64,000 nucleotides of DNA from the NCBI RefSeq assembly GCF_036417845.1, contig NC_090011.1, forward strand, positions 1,054,001 through 1,118,000. Reading direction: 5' to 3'. The notes below the pieces were generated by a model. The model was given only the letters and a program-made list of their open reading frames with translations, made no database searches and had not been told where the DNA came from. A program made the position numbers and the translations under genes. The DNA is from Apteryx mantelli. Lineage: Eukaryota; Chordata; Aves; Apterygiformes; Apterygidae. Below, in pieces: positions 31,505 to 42,690 of the stretch (the stretch's first letter is position 1; each line of letters starts with the position of its first letter).

Positions 31505-34500
31505 ATGGATTACTGAGAGGGAAATGCAGGAGGAGACTGCACTCCTGTCAGGCAGCCCCCACGTTTGTGCCCTGCAATCCAAGCTATACAGCAAATTCCT
31601 ACCAGACACTCCCATCTTTGCTTGCTAGTCCTTCAGTGAGCCAGTCAAGAAGGAGAAGCCTCAGAGTTCAGGCTGCCAGTCAGGGGGTGGAGTTTACCTT
31701 CACTTTTACTAAGGACCCACACAAGGGAAGGAAATGTATCTGCTGCCTAGGAAGTGAGAATAAGATTGACTTACTAGTATACAGCAGCTTTCGTTTTGAA
31801 TTCTTCTGAGCATGTGAAGTATTTACATGCCAGTGACTGAAAATAGCAGGAAACATCCGTGAGGTGTATTTGTCCCAAAAGAGAGTCCTCTTCTGGGATG
31901 GGAAAGCTTTGTGAGGAGCTTCCAACCACACTTCTCAGCAACACCTCAGACTTGTATGCCTGGAGCATCACATGTCACACCAGGTCCCTTCTGTGCCAGG
32001 TCGGAGAAGCAGGCACCTCCTAAAAGCAGCTTGCCTCACCTCTCATCCACGCTGCAGAAACCCCCTTCATTTGGGAAGGATGTGAAAGCCATTTCCAGAG
32101 ATTCTCAGAGACTGAATATCCTTCCCTTTGAGGTGAGAAAGGGCTGACCTCACACATCAAAAGCAAGGTGTGCGAGCTTTCCAGGTCGATTAGTGCTCTG
32201 CCCAGCTCTCCTGCCTTCCTGATGTTTCTGGCTGCACATTGTCAGTCACTTGCCTAATGCTCTCCTTTTTGATTCAGTACTCAGCACTGAACCTAGACGC
32301 TGACTCTACAAAGTGAACCACTTAGTGGGCTGTGAGAGGGAAACCAAGCAAGACTGCAGGGCATTTATGCACATCCACAAGAACACTGTCATTTGGCAAA
32401 GGCCACGCAAAGTCTCCCTCACACAGTTTTCCAAAGAGTTTCTGGTAGAATGAGATTGTCTTTCCCTCCCTCTCCGTTGGGGGTGACTGCTGCACTGGGA
32501 CACCAGGTCCCAGTGTGCTGGCAGTATGGCAATCATCAGAGGAGGCACCAGACACATGGTCAAACTCCTGGCAGAAAAAGCTGGCAGAATGAGATCCATT
32601 TCATTGACCTCTTATTTTATAGCGAAAGGCAGCTGTAGCCCAACATGCTCTCTAGTAAGCTCTGGTTGGCATGATAAAGCAACAGAGACATCAGACCAAG
32701 TATGAAACTCTGCTCTTCTTTCTGATTTTGCTAATGTTGATTGTCAAAAATCCAGCTGTAATAATTATACTAAGTGCATTCCATGTAACCAAGGTTATAA
32801 ACAGCAATGGATGTGGGAATTTTGTTGTTGTTTTTCTTTGACAACTTCTCAGTGTCCTTTAATTCTGAAGCAACTGAAGCACTCGGAATCAGCCGTAGCT
32901 GTCATACAGATGAGGAAGCCAAGCAGGGGCCAGCTCCTCTCATCCCCGTGATCCAGAGTGCAGGATGCAGGGGAGCTGGGTTCCCATCCACTTACCACAT
33001 CCAGCCGAGGAAAACTTTATGGGTTGTATTTACAAGCCTTACAGAGACATCTGCAAGACCAGATCAGCAGTCTTTTTCTGGAGTCATCTTCCCAAGAGAG
33101 CATCGAGGGGATGTTAAGGGATAGAAGCCTTTCTCCTTGAAAACTCCATGACTAAATCAACAAAGGCAGATCATGAAGCTGAGTTTTGAAGGAAATAGCA
33201 AATTGCAGAGCGTTAAGTCATGTAACCTGCTGAATTTTAGAAGGCTGGGCATATATTTTTTAATCCATTTCCCTTCCTTGGCTTTCCAGGACACAGGCAT
33301 GCAGGGCATGGCAGCCTCTGCAGGGCATTCAGCAGCTTCCACACCCTCCCTGGTAACACCCCTGAAGGTCTTGGCAGCAGGGCTTCACCCTCTCTTGACC
33401 CTTGCATATAAGAGTGGTAGTCAGGGCCCTATCCAAGGTGTCCCTGAGGCTGCGGGGTACAGGGTCAAGAATATCTTGGGGTGTTCCCTCTGCACTGGTG
33501 TGGAAGCCAACTGTCCCATACACACTGCTCTGCTGGTGGTCCCTGCAGAACTGTCTCCTCCCTTTCCTGCCTCAGTCATGCTTTGTCCCTACAGAGGAGC
33601 ACAGAGCATATGGCAGGACGCCCTGCCCACTACACCTCCTCTACCCCCTAAACGTGAGCAGCATGCCCTGGAGTTTACTCACTACCTGTCCCCACCTCTA
33701 CCACTGGAAACTCCTGTCCCTCAGGCTTGCTCCCAGGGTGGGTGAAATTTCAGTGTCAACCTTGGTCTTTTTTTTAAAGGCAACATGAATCTTGGAAGGA
33801 AAAGAACGCCACTTTGCGCACATGATTTCCTTCAGTGCTGCACCTTGGTCTCTCTGTAAGTCCACAAAAGTTTTCTTTGCTCTACTGGAGATATTGTTAA
33901 GGAAGTACTGAAGGTGCGGATGCTGCAAAGGAGTCTCTTGTTGCTCCAACCTCTGGAAGAGCTAGGCTTTTAAGTGGCCTTTCCCCATCTTTCGTCCTTT
34001 CTCTCCTACAGCCTTTGTCTGCCCTTTGGAGGTGGGCACCCCCCATGGAGTGGGAAGCAGAGAGGAGGCACATACCTATGTCAGGGTTCCTGCTAGCAGC
34101 AGGCTTTCTGCCTCCTTTCCTGGGTCCAGTGGGTTACTCCCTGTAGGTCTGGGAAGGAGAGACCCCTGATTGTAAAAGGACACACCATCGCTTCTGCTTC
34201 CTTCCTCCAAAGAAGACAAAGTGAGACAGAATCCCACCAGCACATTACCTGATATTGTTCTTCGTCCTTCCATTTTCTCCCAAGTTGGAAACCTGGTTAA
34301 ATTTCCTTTTACACCAGCAGACAACTCCCCTCTTACATGTTTCCTCTCTTATCACCCACCTGCCTGGGAGGCAGTTGGTTGAGGTTTACAACACCTGCTT
34401 TCACACCCAGCCTCAGCTCCCCTCATCTCTAGAATGGACTGAGGACTCTGTGATCTTTGTGCAGGAAGCAGCCTGCCCGCAGTGTATTAACACTGTGTAT

Positions 34501-35281
34501 TAGTCTCATTAACTAGAAAGTGCTGTAAAACTGAAGAACATTTTGCACTCTGAAGGGATGAAGGTTACCTAAATCTGAAGCTCACCATCAACTCCTGAAG
34601 ATCCAGCCTCCAAAAGTGAGTCTAAATGGCACTTGTTTCAATTATTGTTCCTTGCATTTTTTTTGCTTGGGAATAGCAAAGAAAGAAAGAAACAAACAAA
34701 CAATATTGCTGTGGTGCCACTTGCAGTAGTAGTCCACCTGGAGCACAATGGGGACATGTCTATGTATTACATCAGGTTTCTGTGTACACTTATTGTATCG
34801 AATTGAGGTATTTCTCATGGGGATTAAGCATTGTGCAGGTTCATTCACTGTAACTCTTATGAAGCATTTTCAGTAGGACTGCTAGTTAATTCTCCCCCAC
34901 ACACATCTTGTGTACTCTAGAACTACCTCCTTTCTTCTGCAAATTTCAAAATTGTTCTGCCTGTACAAGAAGCTTCGATACATGAATGTCTCTCCGCATA
35001 CTGTAACATGTTTCTGCAGTTGTAAAATGTGCTTTGGGAGTTAAGAATTTGCATTCCTACCTGCTTTCTTTTTTCTTTTTTCTTTTGTAAGTGTGACGTT
35101 AGACACCTATGTTCAAATACATTGCCTTTGTCCATGCTAGTGCCTTTAGCTGAAAGGTCCTCTCAAATCTCCTCTGAGATAAATTCACTTTGTTAAAATT
35201 GTAAGGCACAACCCTGAGGACTTCAGAAGGCTTCTAAACTGTTTAAAATACATTCCCCTATAGTGTTGCTGCAGCTGACAG
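31505..35281. other. Intergenic sequence, nothing recognised
   Basis: No splice-supported frame, Ig motif or known repeat was recognised. A 190-codon frame at 33,173-33,745 has no domain and no splice context and is treated as chance. Confidence 0.5.
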
Positions 35282-36693
35282 GCTAAAATCTGAAATATCA
35301 AACTCTTCTTGTCAGTGGTGAATGCTTAAAGCAGGAGAGGCAAAAAAACCAAATAGGTTCAGCCACCAAAATCAAAGCACAGGTGCTGTGCCAATGATCA
35401 GTTGGTTGTGGGGTTCTTTAGCATTTTGGGGGAAATAAGGTTTATATGAGGGTAGTCTTTTCCTCTGCAGCACCATACATCTTCATGCATGGCCACATGT
35501 CCCCTCATAGGTCTACATGATCTTAAGTTACTGCAGGCCTTAAGCATTTAAAGCTATATCCTAACAAGAGTTCAGTGCGACTTAGGGTCTAAGTCCACAT
35601 TTACAGACCATGAGCAATCCTTCATGCAGATCCTAAGGAAGCCTGTGGGCACTCAAACACTTTAGGCACATTATTTTTTAAATGTTAGAGCTCCCAGATC
35701 ACTCAAAGTTATGTCTCTGGATGCACGCAGAGTCAGAACTACAAGCTCCTTGGAATTTTAAGGTTAAAAAAAAAAAAAAAAGCCATGTGTCTCCGTGAGC
35801 TATTGGTGTAGGTAGGTTCATGCAGTGCTTTATAGGCTTTCAGCATGAAATGTTCCCAGTACCTCAGGCACACGTTGTTTATCATGCAATGCCCTAATTC
35901 CCTGTGTATTCAGCAAGCAGATAGAAACACATACATTCCTCCTATTCATATTTTCTCTTTTCCTTTTTCAGCCTCACAGAAGAGCATGGCTTTCAAACGT
36001 AAGTCTATGACCATTTCACAAGGAGGGGGAAGAGGATGGGGAGGAAAAAGAAAAGCAGAGGTAATAGCCAGAAAAGCCATTGCAGTGACAGAAAAAGGGA
36101 TGACTCAGAACCCATTCACCAGCTGAAAAGAAACAAATGCTTTAGCATGATTTCACTGCAAACAGAGAGAGAGTGATTTTTAGCCTAGGTCCTTTCATAT
36201 GGGATGCCACAATGAGACTTGTAGAAGCATGCTGTCTGCTAGAATGCTTCTCTGCCTCTCTGTGTGCCTGCCTCTCTACCCTTCCAAGTGTTCCCTGTAA
36301 AACTGATGGGAGTAGTCACCTGGAAGGAAGAGGAGGGCTGTATTCGTGCCTGGATGTGGGAAAAGGCTGAAGTGTGACCTTGGCTTTGTGTCTTCTGGCA
36401 TCAGACCGTTCCAGAGACATTCAGGCTTTATTAATTCTGCTGCTAAGGGACACATGCTTTTGGCTAACTGTCTATTTCACTTGTGCTGCCTCTCCTTCAT
36501 CTCCTTTTCTTTTTCCTCCTGCTTTCTTTGCATCAGCTTAACAACAGTTCTTTGCCTCTTCCTGTTGATTGCTTGAGGGTCAGCTCTTCAGGTTCTTCTA
36601 ACTTTTAATGTCAGCAAGCCACCAGTGTTAGCTCATGTCCAGAGGGATATGAGAGTGTCAGGGGAGATGGGAGACAACAGCATGCAAAACACC
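35282..36693 (+). repeat. 1.4-kb segmental duplication, copy 2
   Basis: Near-identical to 13,742-15,134, with a poly(A) run at about 35,766-35,781. It marks the start of a truncated extra copy of gene A's middle region. Confidence 0.85.
35972..35998 (+). pseudogene. 27-nt exon of the truncated gene A copy
   Basis: Same exon as 14,415-14,441 with intact splice sites (final base C instead of T). The next exon expected, the TM exon, is absent from this copy, so it is probably an orphan. Confidence 0.5.
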
Positions 36694-39018
36694 TCACAGA
36701 ATCACAGAATCACAGAATGGTTGAGGTTGGAAGGGATCTCTGCAGATCATCTAGTCCGACCCCCCTGCTCAAGCAGGGTCACCTAGAGCACATTGCACAG
36801 GATCGCGTCCAGGAGGGTTTTGAAAATCTCCAGAGAAGGAGACTCCACAACCTCTCTGGGCAACCTGTTCCAGTGCTCTGTCACCCTCACAGTGAAGAAG
36901 TTTTTTCGCATATTCGGGTGGAACTGTCTGTGTTTCAGTTTGTGCCCATTGCCTCGCGTCCTGTCACTGGGCACCACTCAAAAGAGTCTGGTCCCATCCT
37001 CTTGACACCCTTCCTCCTGATATTTGTATACATTGATAAGATCTCCTCTCAGCCTTCTCTTCTCTAGGCTAAACAGGCCCAGCTCTCTCAGTCTTTCCTC
37101 ATGATAGAGATGCTCCAGTCCCCTCATCATCTTTGTAGCCCTTCGCTGGACTTGCTCCAGTAGTGCCACATCCCTCTTGTACTGGGGAGCCCAGAACTGG
37201 ACGCAGTACTCCAGATGCAACCTCACCTGGGCTGAGGGGAGGGGCACAATCACCTCCCTCCACCTGCTGGCAACACTCTTCCTGATGCACCCCAGGCTAC
37301 CATTGGCCTTCTTAGCCACAAGGGCACATTGCTGGCTCATGGTTAACTTGGTGTCTGCCAGCTTTCCCAGGTCCTTCTTCGCAGAGCTGCTTTCCAGCAG
37401 GTCAGCCCCTGTAAGGGAAAATGCAGAAGAATGTCAAGGAGATAGGCGATGGAAGCTAGCCAGACTGTTCCATGGGAAAAGTAGCATCAACAGGGCATGT
37501 TGACCCATAGCCATGTAGCTGGGCCTATGCCAGTGTGATGCTGCACCTGGGCTTTGACTTGAGATTAGTGATGAGCTCAGTGTGCTTACTGTGCATGTGT
37601 ATAGCACACAAAAACCACGTATAGTGCCCCCCCCCCACCGTTTCTCGCCATGGACCAATGCTCAGCGGTGCCAGGGACTCTCCCGCTCCTTTATTGCCTC
37701 AATTGGGAAATCGCTGGGGAACCCCCACACAGATGCAGAGGTAATAAACGGTCAGTATCGACCTTAGTGTGCCTTGTGTTTGTGTATCTGTTCCTGCCGA
37801 GAGTCCAGGTGTCGCCCCTGCCGGACCCTTGCAGCCCCCAACCTGTACTGATGCATGGGGTTATTCCTCCCTAGGTGCAGGACCCTGCACTTGCCTTTGT
37901 TGAACTTCAGGAGGTTCCTCTCCGCCCACCTCTCCAGCCTGTCCAAGTCTCTCTGAATGGCAGCACAGCCCTCTGGCGTATCAGCCACTCCTCCCAGTTT
38001 GGTATCATCAGCAACCTTGCTGAGAGTGTGCTCTGTCCCTTCATCCAGGACATTGATGAAGAAGTTGAACAAGACTGGACCCAGGACTGACCCCTGGGGG
38101 ACACCGCTAGCTACAGGCCTCTAACTAGACTCTGCACCAATGATCACAACCCTCTGAGCTCTGCCATTCAGCCAGGTCTCTATCCACCTCACTGTCCACT
38201 CATCTAGCCCACACTTCCTGAGCTTGTCTATGAGGATGTTATGGGAGGCAGCGTCAAAAGCTTTGCTGAAGTCAAGGTAGACAACATCCACTGCTCTCCC
38301 CTCATCTACCCAGCCAGTCATTCCATCATAGGAGGCTATCAGGTTGGTTAGGCATGATTTCCCCTTGGTGAAGCCATGCTGACTACTCCTGATCACTTTC
38401 TTGTCCTCCACATGCTTGGAGAAGCTCCATCACCTTTGCAGGGATGGAGGGGAGGCTGACTGGCCTGTAGTTCCCTGGGTCCTCCTTCTTGCCCTTTTTG
38501 AAGACTGCGGTGACATTGCCTTTCTTCCAGTCTTCAGGCACCTCTCCTGTTCTCCATGACCTTTCAAAGATGATGGAGAGTGGCCTAGCAAGAACATCTG
38601 CCAGCTCCCTCAGCACTCGTGGGTGCATCCCATCGGGGCCCATGGATTTGTGGGTGTCAAGTTTGCTTAAATGATCTCTAACCCGATCCTCCTCAACCAA
38701 GGGAAAGTCTTTCTTTCTCCAGACTCTCTCTCTTGCCTCCAGCATCTGGGATTCCTGAGGACTGGCCTGAGCAGTAAAGACTGAAGCAAAGAAGGCATTC
38801 AGTAACTCTGCCTTCTCTGCATCCTTTGTCACCAGGGCACCCACCCCATTCAGCAAAGGGCCCACATTCTCTCTAGTCTTCCTTTTGCTACTGATGGATT
38901 TGAAAAACACCTTCTTGTTGTCCTTGACATCTCTCGCCAGATTTAATTCCAAACGGGCCTTAGCCTTCCTTCTCGCATCCCTGCATACTCTCACAATGTT
39001 CCTATATTCCTCCCAAGT
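36694..39018 (-). mobile_element. CR1 LINE, 5'-truncated, with nested solo LTR
   Basis: The 3' end at left starts with three acagaatc-type units, then the CR1 3' sequence. RT motifs are present but scattered over frames ([15 protein letters not shown] at about 38,260-38,310; [11 protein letters not shown] near 38,470). It has a 19-base deletion near 38,425 relative to the CR1 at 20,988. The coding region is split by an LTR at 37,410-37,833. The 5' end joins GA-rich sequence (aaggaagaaggtgagg) at 39,019. Confidence 0.9.
37410..37833 (+). mobile_element. Solo LTR of an endogenous retrovirus, nested in CR1
   Basis: 424 bp beginning TGTAAGGG and ending CCCTTGCA (imperfect inverted repeat, TG...CA ends), flanked by a 5-bp direct repeat GCCCC at 37,405-37,409 and 37,834-37,838. 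Removing it restores the CR1 sequence seen at 21,690. An internal AATAAA lies at about 37,743. No internal retroviral genes remain. Orientation is assumed from the AATAAA. Confidence 0.85.
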
Positions 39019-39718
39019 GAAGGAAGAAGGTGAGGAGAGGAGGAAGCGATAAGCAGGGCAAGAAGGAGGGAAGGAAGCCATTAAGGCTGAGTGGAAGAGA
39101 AGGGAAGGGTGGACGTGTGGCAGGGCATGAGGGCATGAGGAAGGACTTGCAGAAGGCAGTCTAGAGGGAGGGAGGGACGGAAGGGTGAAAGGAAGGAAGG
39201 CAGGAAGGAAGGGCTGCCAAAAGGCTTTGGGTGGCTTGAGGGAAGGCAGGAGCAGAGGCTAGAAGCGGAGGGGAACGGGAGAAGGGAGACACGAAGTGTG
39301 GGAGGAGGAAGGAAGGAAGGAAGGAATGAAGGAAGGAAGGAAGGAAGGAAGGATTTAAAGAAGGTTTTGGCTGGACTGAGGGAAGGCAGGAGAAGAGGAT
39401 AGACGGGGTCAAGACAGGTACGACAGAGAGGAGAAACTGAGAGCGGGAGCACTCTGAATTCTCCTGTGAGCACCCTTGAGCTCGTGTGGGCTCTCTGCCT
39501 CAGCTAGGGCATGCACAGCGATGGCCTTTGTTTCGGTGTGTGAGCCCAGGTGCCCAGGGTCTTCCCAGGGCAGGGCTGCACAGCAGCACAGTGCTGGACT
39601 CGTTGCCAAAGGCTGCCACCTTCTCCTGAGAATCATAACCCTAGCAGGGTACTCCCCAAGCGCTTTGTGCAATCCCTCCCCCAGCAGTTTGTAACAGCCC
39701 TTCTGCTTTCTTTTGCAG
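39019..39718 (+). repeat. GA-rich tract and intron of the truncated gene A copy
   Basis: Most similar to 16,027-16,430, then to the intron upstream of the exon at 20,375. A long (ggaa)n run lies at about 39,308-39,355. Confidence 0.75.
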
Positions 39719-39739
39719 GGCGACTGCATGGAAAGCTAG
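39719..39739 (+). pseudogene. Heptad exon GRLHGKL of the truncated copy
   Basis: A 21-nt phase 1-1 exon with intact acceptor (ctttcttttgcag) and donor (gtgagt). No further heptad or B30.2 exon follows; the duplication ends near 40,083 at the GC-rich block. It is probably not expressed as part of a complete gene. Confidence 0.6.
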
Positions 39740-40555
39740 GTGAGTGCTTCCTGGCGTGTGAGAGAGGATCCTTGTTGCTGGAGGGGAAGGTGGGAATGGG
39801 GAGCGCTGTGTGTCTGTGGGGCCAGCCATTTGGCCTGCCAGCCACGAAGGAAGCCTGTCCCTTGCCCTCCTGTCCTCCGCTGCTGCGATGGCCCTTGTGG
39901 GCTGGAGTGAGCAGGAAGCAGGGAAGGAGGAGGGAAGGAAGTGTATGAGGTGGACTCGCAGGGCAAGGAAGGTCTGAAGGTTGGAAGTGCAGAAGGGTGG
40001 GATGCAAGGAAGTTGATAAGGTGATGGTTGAATGGAAGGGAGGATGGTAGGAAGGTAGGAAGGGAGGAAGGAAGGAAGGATGCCAGATGGAGGGGTGGGG
40101 GGGACACCCTGGAGCCCTATGGGGGGCAGGTATGGAGGGAGCAAGGGGCAGAAGAGGTCACTTTCCCTTTCATTTTGCTTCCATGGTTTTGTCTGTGGCA
40201 GGGGGCCCTGATGCCGGGGTCCGCCATCCGTCGGGTGGGGGTGGGGGTCCAGGGCGAGGGCACTCTGCCAGGATGTGGGGCTGCTGAGGGGGTTCCTGGC
40301 TTGGCCCCTGCTCCCTCCCCCTTTGTGTCCCCCCCAGGAGCTGAGAGCATCTCCAGCATCATGCAGATTGGGGGCCACCCTGCTGCGGGGGTGAGTGCAG
40401 ACTGGGCCCCCCGCCCTGCCCCCTGAGCCTGGGAGCTGAGAACGGATTGGCCACCCCCCTGCTCCAGGGGGGTGAGAGCGGATCGGGGCCTCCCTCAACC
40501 TGCTCCGTGGGGCGGGTGTAGATTGGCCCCCCCGACCCCTCGCCGGCACCCACAG

Positions 40556-41154
40556 GTTCATCCGTTCCCTGCTGGAGGGGGCCCCTGGGGCTTGGCGCTG
40601 GAGGCGGTGGAGGCGGCCCTGCAGCCGGAGAAGTCAGTGAACCAGGCGCTGCTGGACTTGCACTGCCTGGCGGTGGAGAAGGGGGACCCCCATGTGAGTG
40701 ACCCCAGGCCCCAGTGGACCTGCCCCAGGCTCCCAGCCCTCCCAGTCCCTGTCCCATCATGGTATCTCCTCCCTCTTCTGAGGTCCCCATCCCACCATGA
40801 GGTCCCTGTCTTGTCCCACAGGTCCCTATCGTGTTGTGTTGTCTCCTCCCTGTCCTGTTGTGAGGTCCCTGTCCTGCTGTGGGGGCTCTTCTGGGGAGGC
40901 TGCTCGGGCTCCCCCGCCCTGTCCCCATCCCTTCCTGCCTCCCCGGCTCGCTGACCCCCACCCTGGTGTCCTGCAGCTCTGCGACTTCCTCGAGTCCCAC
41001 TACCTGGACTAGCAGGTCAAGGCCATCAAGGCGCTGGGAGACCATGCCACCAACCTGCGGCGCCTGGTGGTGGGCATTGGGGGGCCAGCAGGAGCCGCAG
41101 GAGGGCTCAGTGAGCACCTCTTTGACCTCCTGAGACTGGAGGAGCGCAGCTGAG
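40556..41154 (+). pseudogene. Ferritin heavy-chain-like gene, last two exons, one nonsense codon
   Basis: Exon 3 is 40,556-40,693: acceptor cacccacag, reading [18 protein letters not shown] and [15 protein letters not shown], donor gtgagt. Exon 4 is 40,978-41,154: LCDFLESHYLD, TAG at 41,010-41,012, then QVKAIKALGDHATNLRRL and SEHLFDLLRLEERS, stop TGA. The intron falls after DPH, exactly as in vertebrate ferritin genes. Ferritin stores iron as a 24-subunit shell. The residues matching ferroxidase Glu107 (in PEKSVNQ) and Gln141 (in QVKAIK) are kept, so it is H- or M-like. The only lesion is GAG to TAG at the Glu before Gln141; the frame is otherwise open to the natural end. Exons 1-2 were not recognised upstream. 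It could be a recent pseudogene, a polymorphic null or a sequencing error. Confidence 0.8.
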
Positions 41155-41232
41155 CCCCGGCCGCAGACCCGCAACCCCCTGCCCTGTCCAAGGGGGCCAG
41201 CCTGCCGTGGCCGCGCGCCCCGGCATGACTGC

Positions 41233-41238
41233 AATAAA
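41233..41238 (+). terminator. Polyadenylation signal AATAAA of the ferritin-like gene
   Basis: The hexamer lies about 80 bases after the ferritin TGA, a short 3'UTR. Confidence 0.65.
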
Positions 41239-41679
41239 GGGTCCGTTCTGCCCCTCGCCGTCTGCCTGCTGCTGCGCAGGGCCGGGGCTGGGTGCTGCCG
41301 CCAGGGAGGGCCCAGGTATCTGGCATGGGGCAGGGGCAGCGTGGGAGGTCTGGGGCTGGGGTGGGGTGTCCAGGGAGGCCTGGCCCCCCCATGCAGTGAC
41401 TCAGCACAAGGCTGTGGGGGGGGGGGACTGTGACTCAGCAATCCACAACCCTGACACAGCAAAAATGTGCCTGAGGTGGGGGGGGCAGGCTGAGGGGGTC
41501 CCAGGTGGACTGAGACCTGCAGCCACCGGGGGGGCGGGGGGCAGCGCCGGCTGGGGCGGCCGCGAGGGCGACCTAGCACAGATGTCTGCGTGTCTGTGTG
41601 TCTGTCTGCCGTGTGTTCGTGTGGGGGTGTCGGTGTCCCTCCATCATGTGTGTGGGGGGGCTGTCTGTCTGCTTGTGCC

Positions 41680-42160
41680 CACTGCTGCCCTCACTCGATT
41701 GACTGCCCGTACTGCAACCCCCGGATCACGCATGCGCACGGCTGCCTGCCACCATCCAGGCATACAGCAGCACAACAGCCGGCGGATCGCGCATGCGCAC
41801 TGAAGCCCGTCCGGTCACCGCCGCCCTCACCTGATTAGCTGTGAGTACTGCAGTCGCTGCTATCACGCATGCGCACTACTGTCCGCACGGCTCATTGCTG
41901 CCCTCACCTGATCACGCAACGGTACTGCAGACTGTCGCTTAACGCATGGGCACAGCGGGCGGCTGTACTCAGTACCGCCTCCATTGGCTCACTCACCCAA
42001 ACTGCAGCCGGCCGGCTCACGCATGCGCAAATCACTCTGTGGTGCTCACTTCTGCCCTCCTCTGCGCACACGCCGGTACTGCAGCTGCCCGACACGCATG
42101 CACAGTGCTGGCAGCCGATGAGCTCACCACGGCCGGCGCGCGCATGCGCACTACTGTGTC
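41680..42160. repeat. 77-bp tandem repeat with NRF1-like palindromes
   Basis: CGCATGCGC occurs at 41,729, 41,789, 41,866, 42,020 and 42,141, with degenerate forms at 41,943 and 42,095. Spacing is 77, 77, 77 and 75 in the middle of the array. Each unit also has TACTGCAG about 14-20 bases before the palindrome and GCTCACTGCTGCCCTCACCTG-like sequence after it. The palindrome fits the NRF1 consensus TGCGCATGCGCA. Confidence 0.75.
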
Positions 42161-42690
42161 CGAGGAGGGTGGCGGGCTGTGCTCGGCAGCTCTCTCCGCT
42201 GCTCAGACTGGAGGTGCAGCCCGTGTTTGCGCAGTGCTGCTGGGTGATGTTGCGGGGATGAGGCCGTGGTGCTCGCACGAAGTCGCCCTGCTCACTGATT
42301 CCCTGCCGGGCATGGACAGAGCAGCCCCGGTGCACTTGCCGGGGTGAGCATGGTGGGCTGCAGCACCAGGCGGCGGCGGTGATCCTGGTTGCAGTACTGA
42401 GATCTGAGCTCCGCCAGACCTGGGGAGCCGTTTCCGGCCCCCCCCCCCCGTCACTGCCTGGCTCCTCGGAACCCCAGTGCATGCGTGGTGCTAGGGTTCC
42501 ATCCCCTGCTGCCCCGCCCGTTCCTTTGGCAGACAGCACACGCGCGCTACTGACACAGCCCTGCCCCTTGGCGTCCGGCGCGTGCGCTCTGCCCAGAGCA
42601 GCATGGTGGCGGCTGGGCACGGTCCCGCGCAGGGTGGCAGCTAGGCCCAGAGACACGATTGTGCATGTCAGGCTTCTTCCTGGGGGTAAG

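Larger units (their letters stand above)
40090..42690. other. GC-rich block with abrupt boundaries
   Basis: Composition changes sharply at about 40,090 from GA-repeats to GC-rich, and at about 42,690 to AT-rich sequence. The block holds the ferritin-like exons and a 77-bp tandem repeat. Long open frames on both strands here (one of about 400 codons on the minus strand, 40,359-41,579) are proline- and glycine-rich and overlap the ferritin exons antisense. I read them as composition artefacts. Confidence 0.7.

Noticed and set aside
33173-33745. 190-codon + strand frame
   Set aside because: No domain, signal peptide or splice context; mixed low-similarity composition; probably chance.
40338-40391. 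Possible ferritin exon 2 remnant between a cccccag acceptor and gtgagt
   Set aside because: Only a vague AE...GG pattern matches; too short and one codon off, so not enough to call.
40359-41579. 406-codon minus-strand frame
   Set aside because: Proline- and glycine-rich composition of a GC-rich block; antisense to the ferritin exons; no motif.
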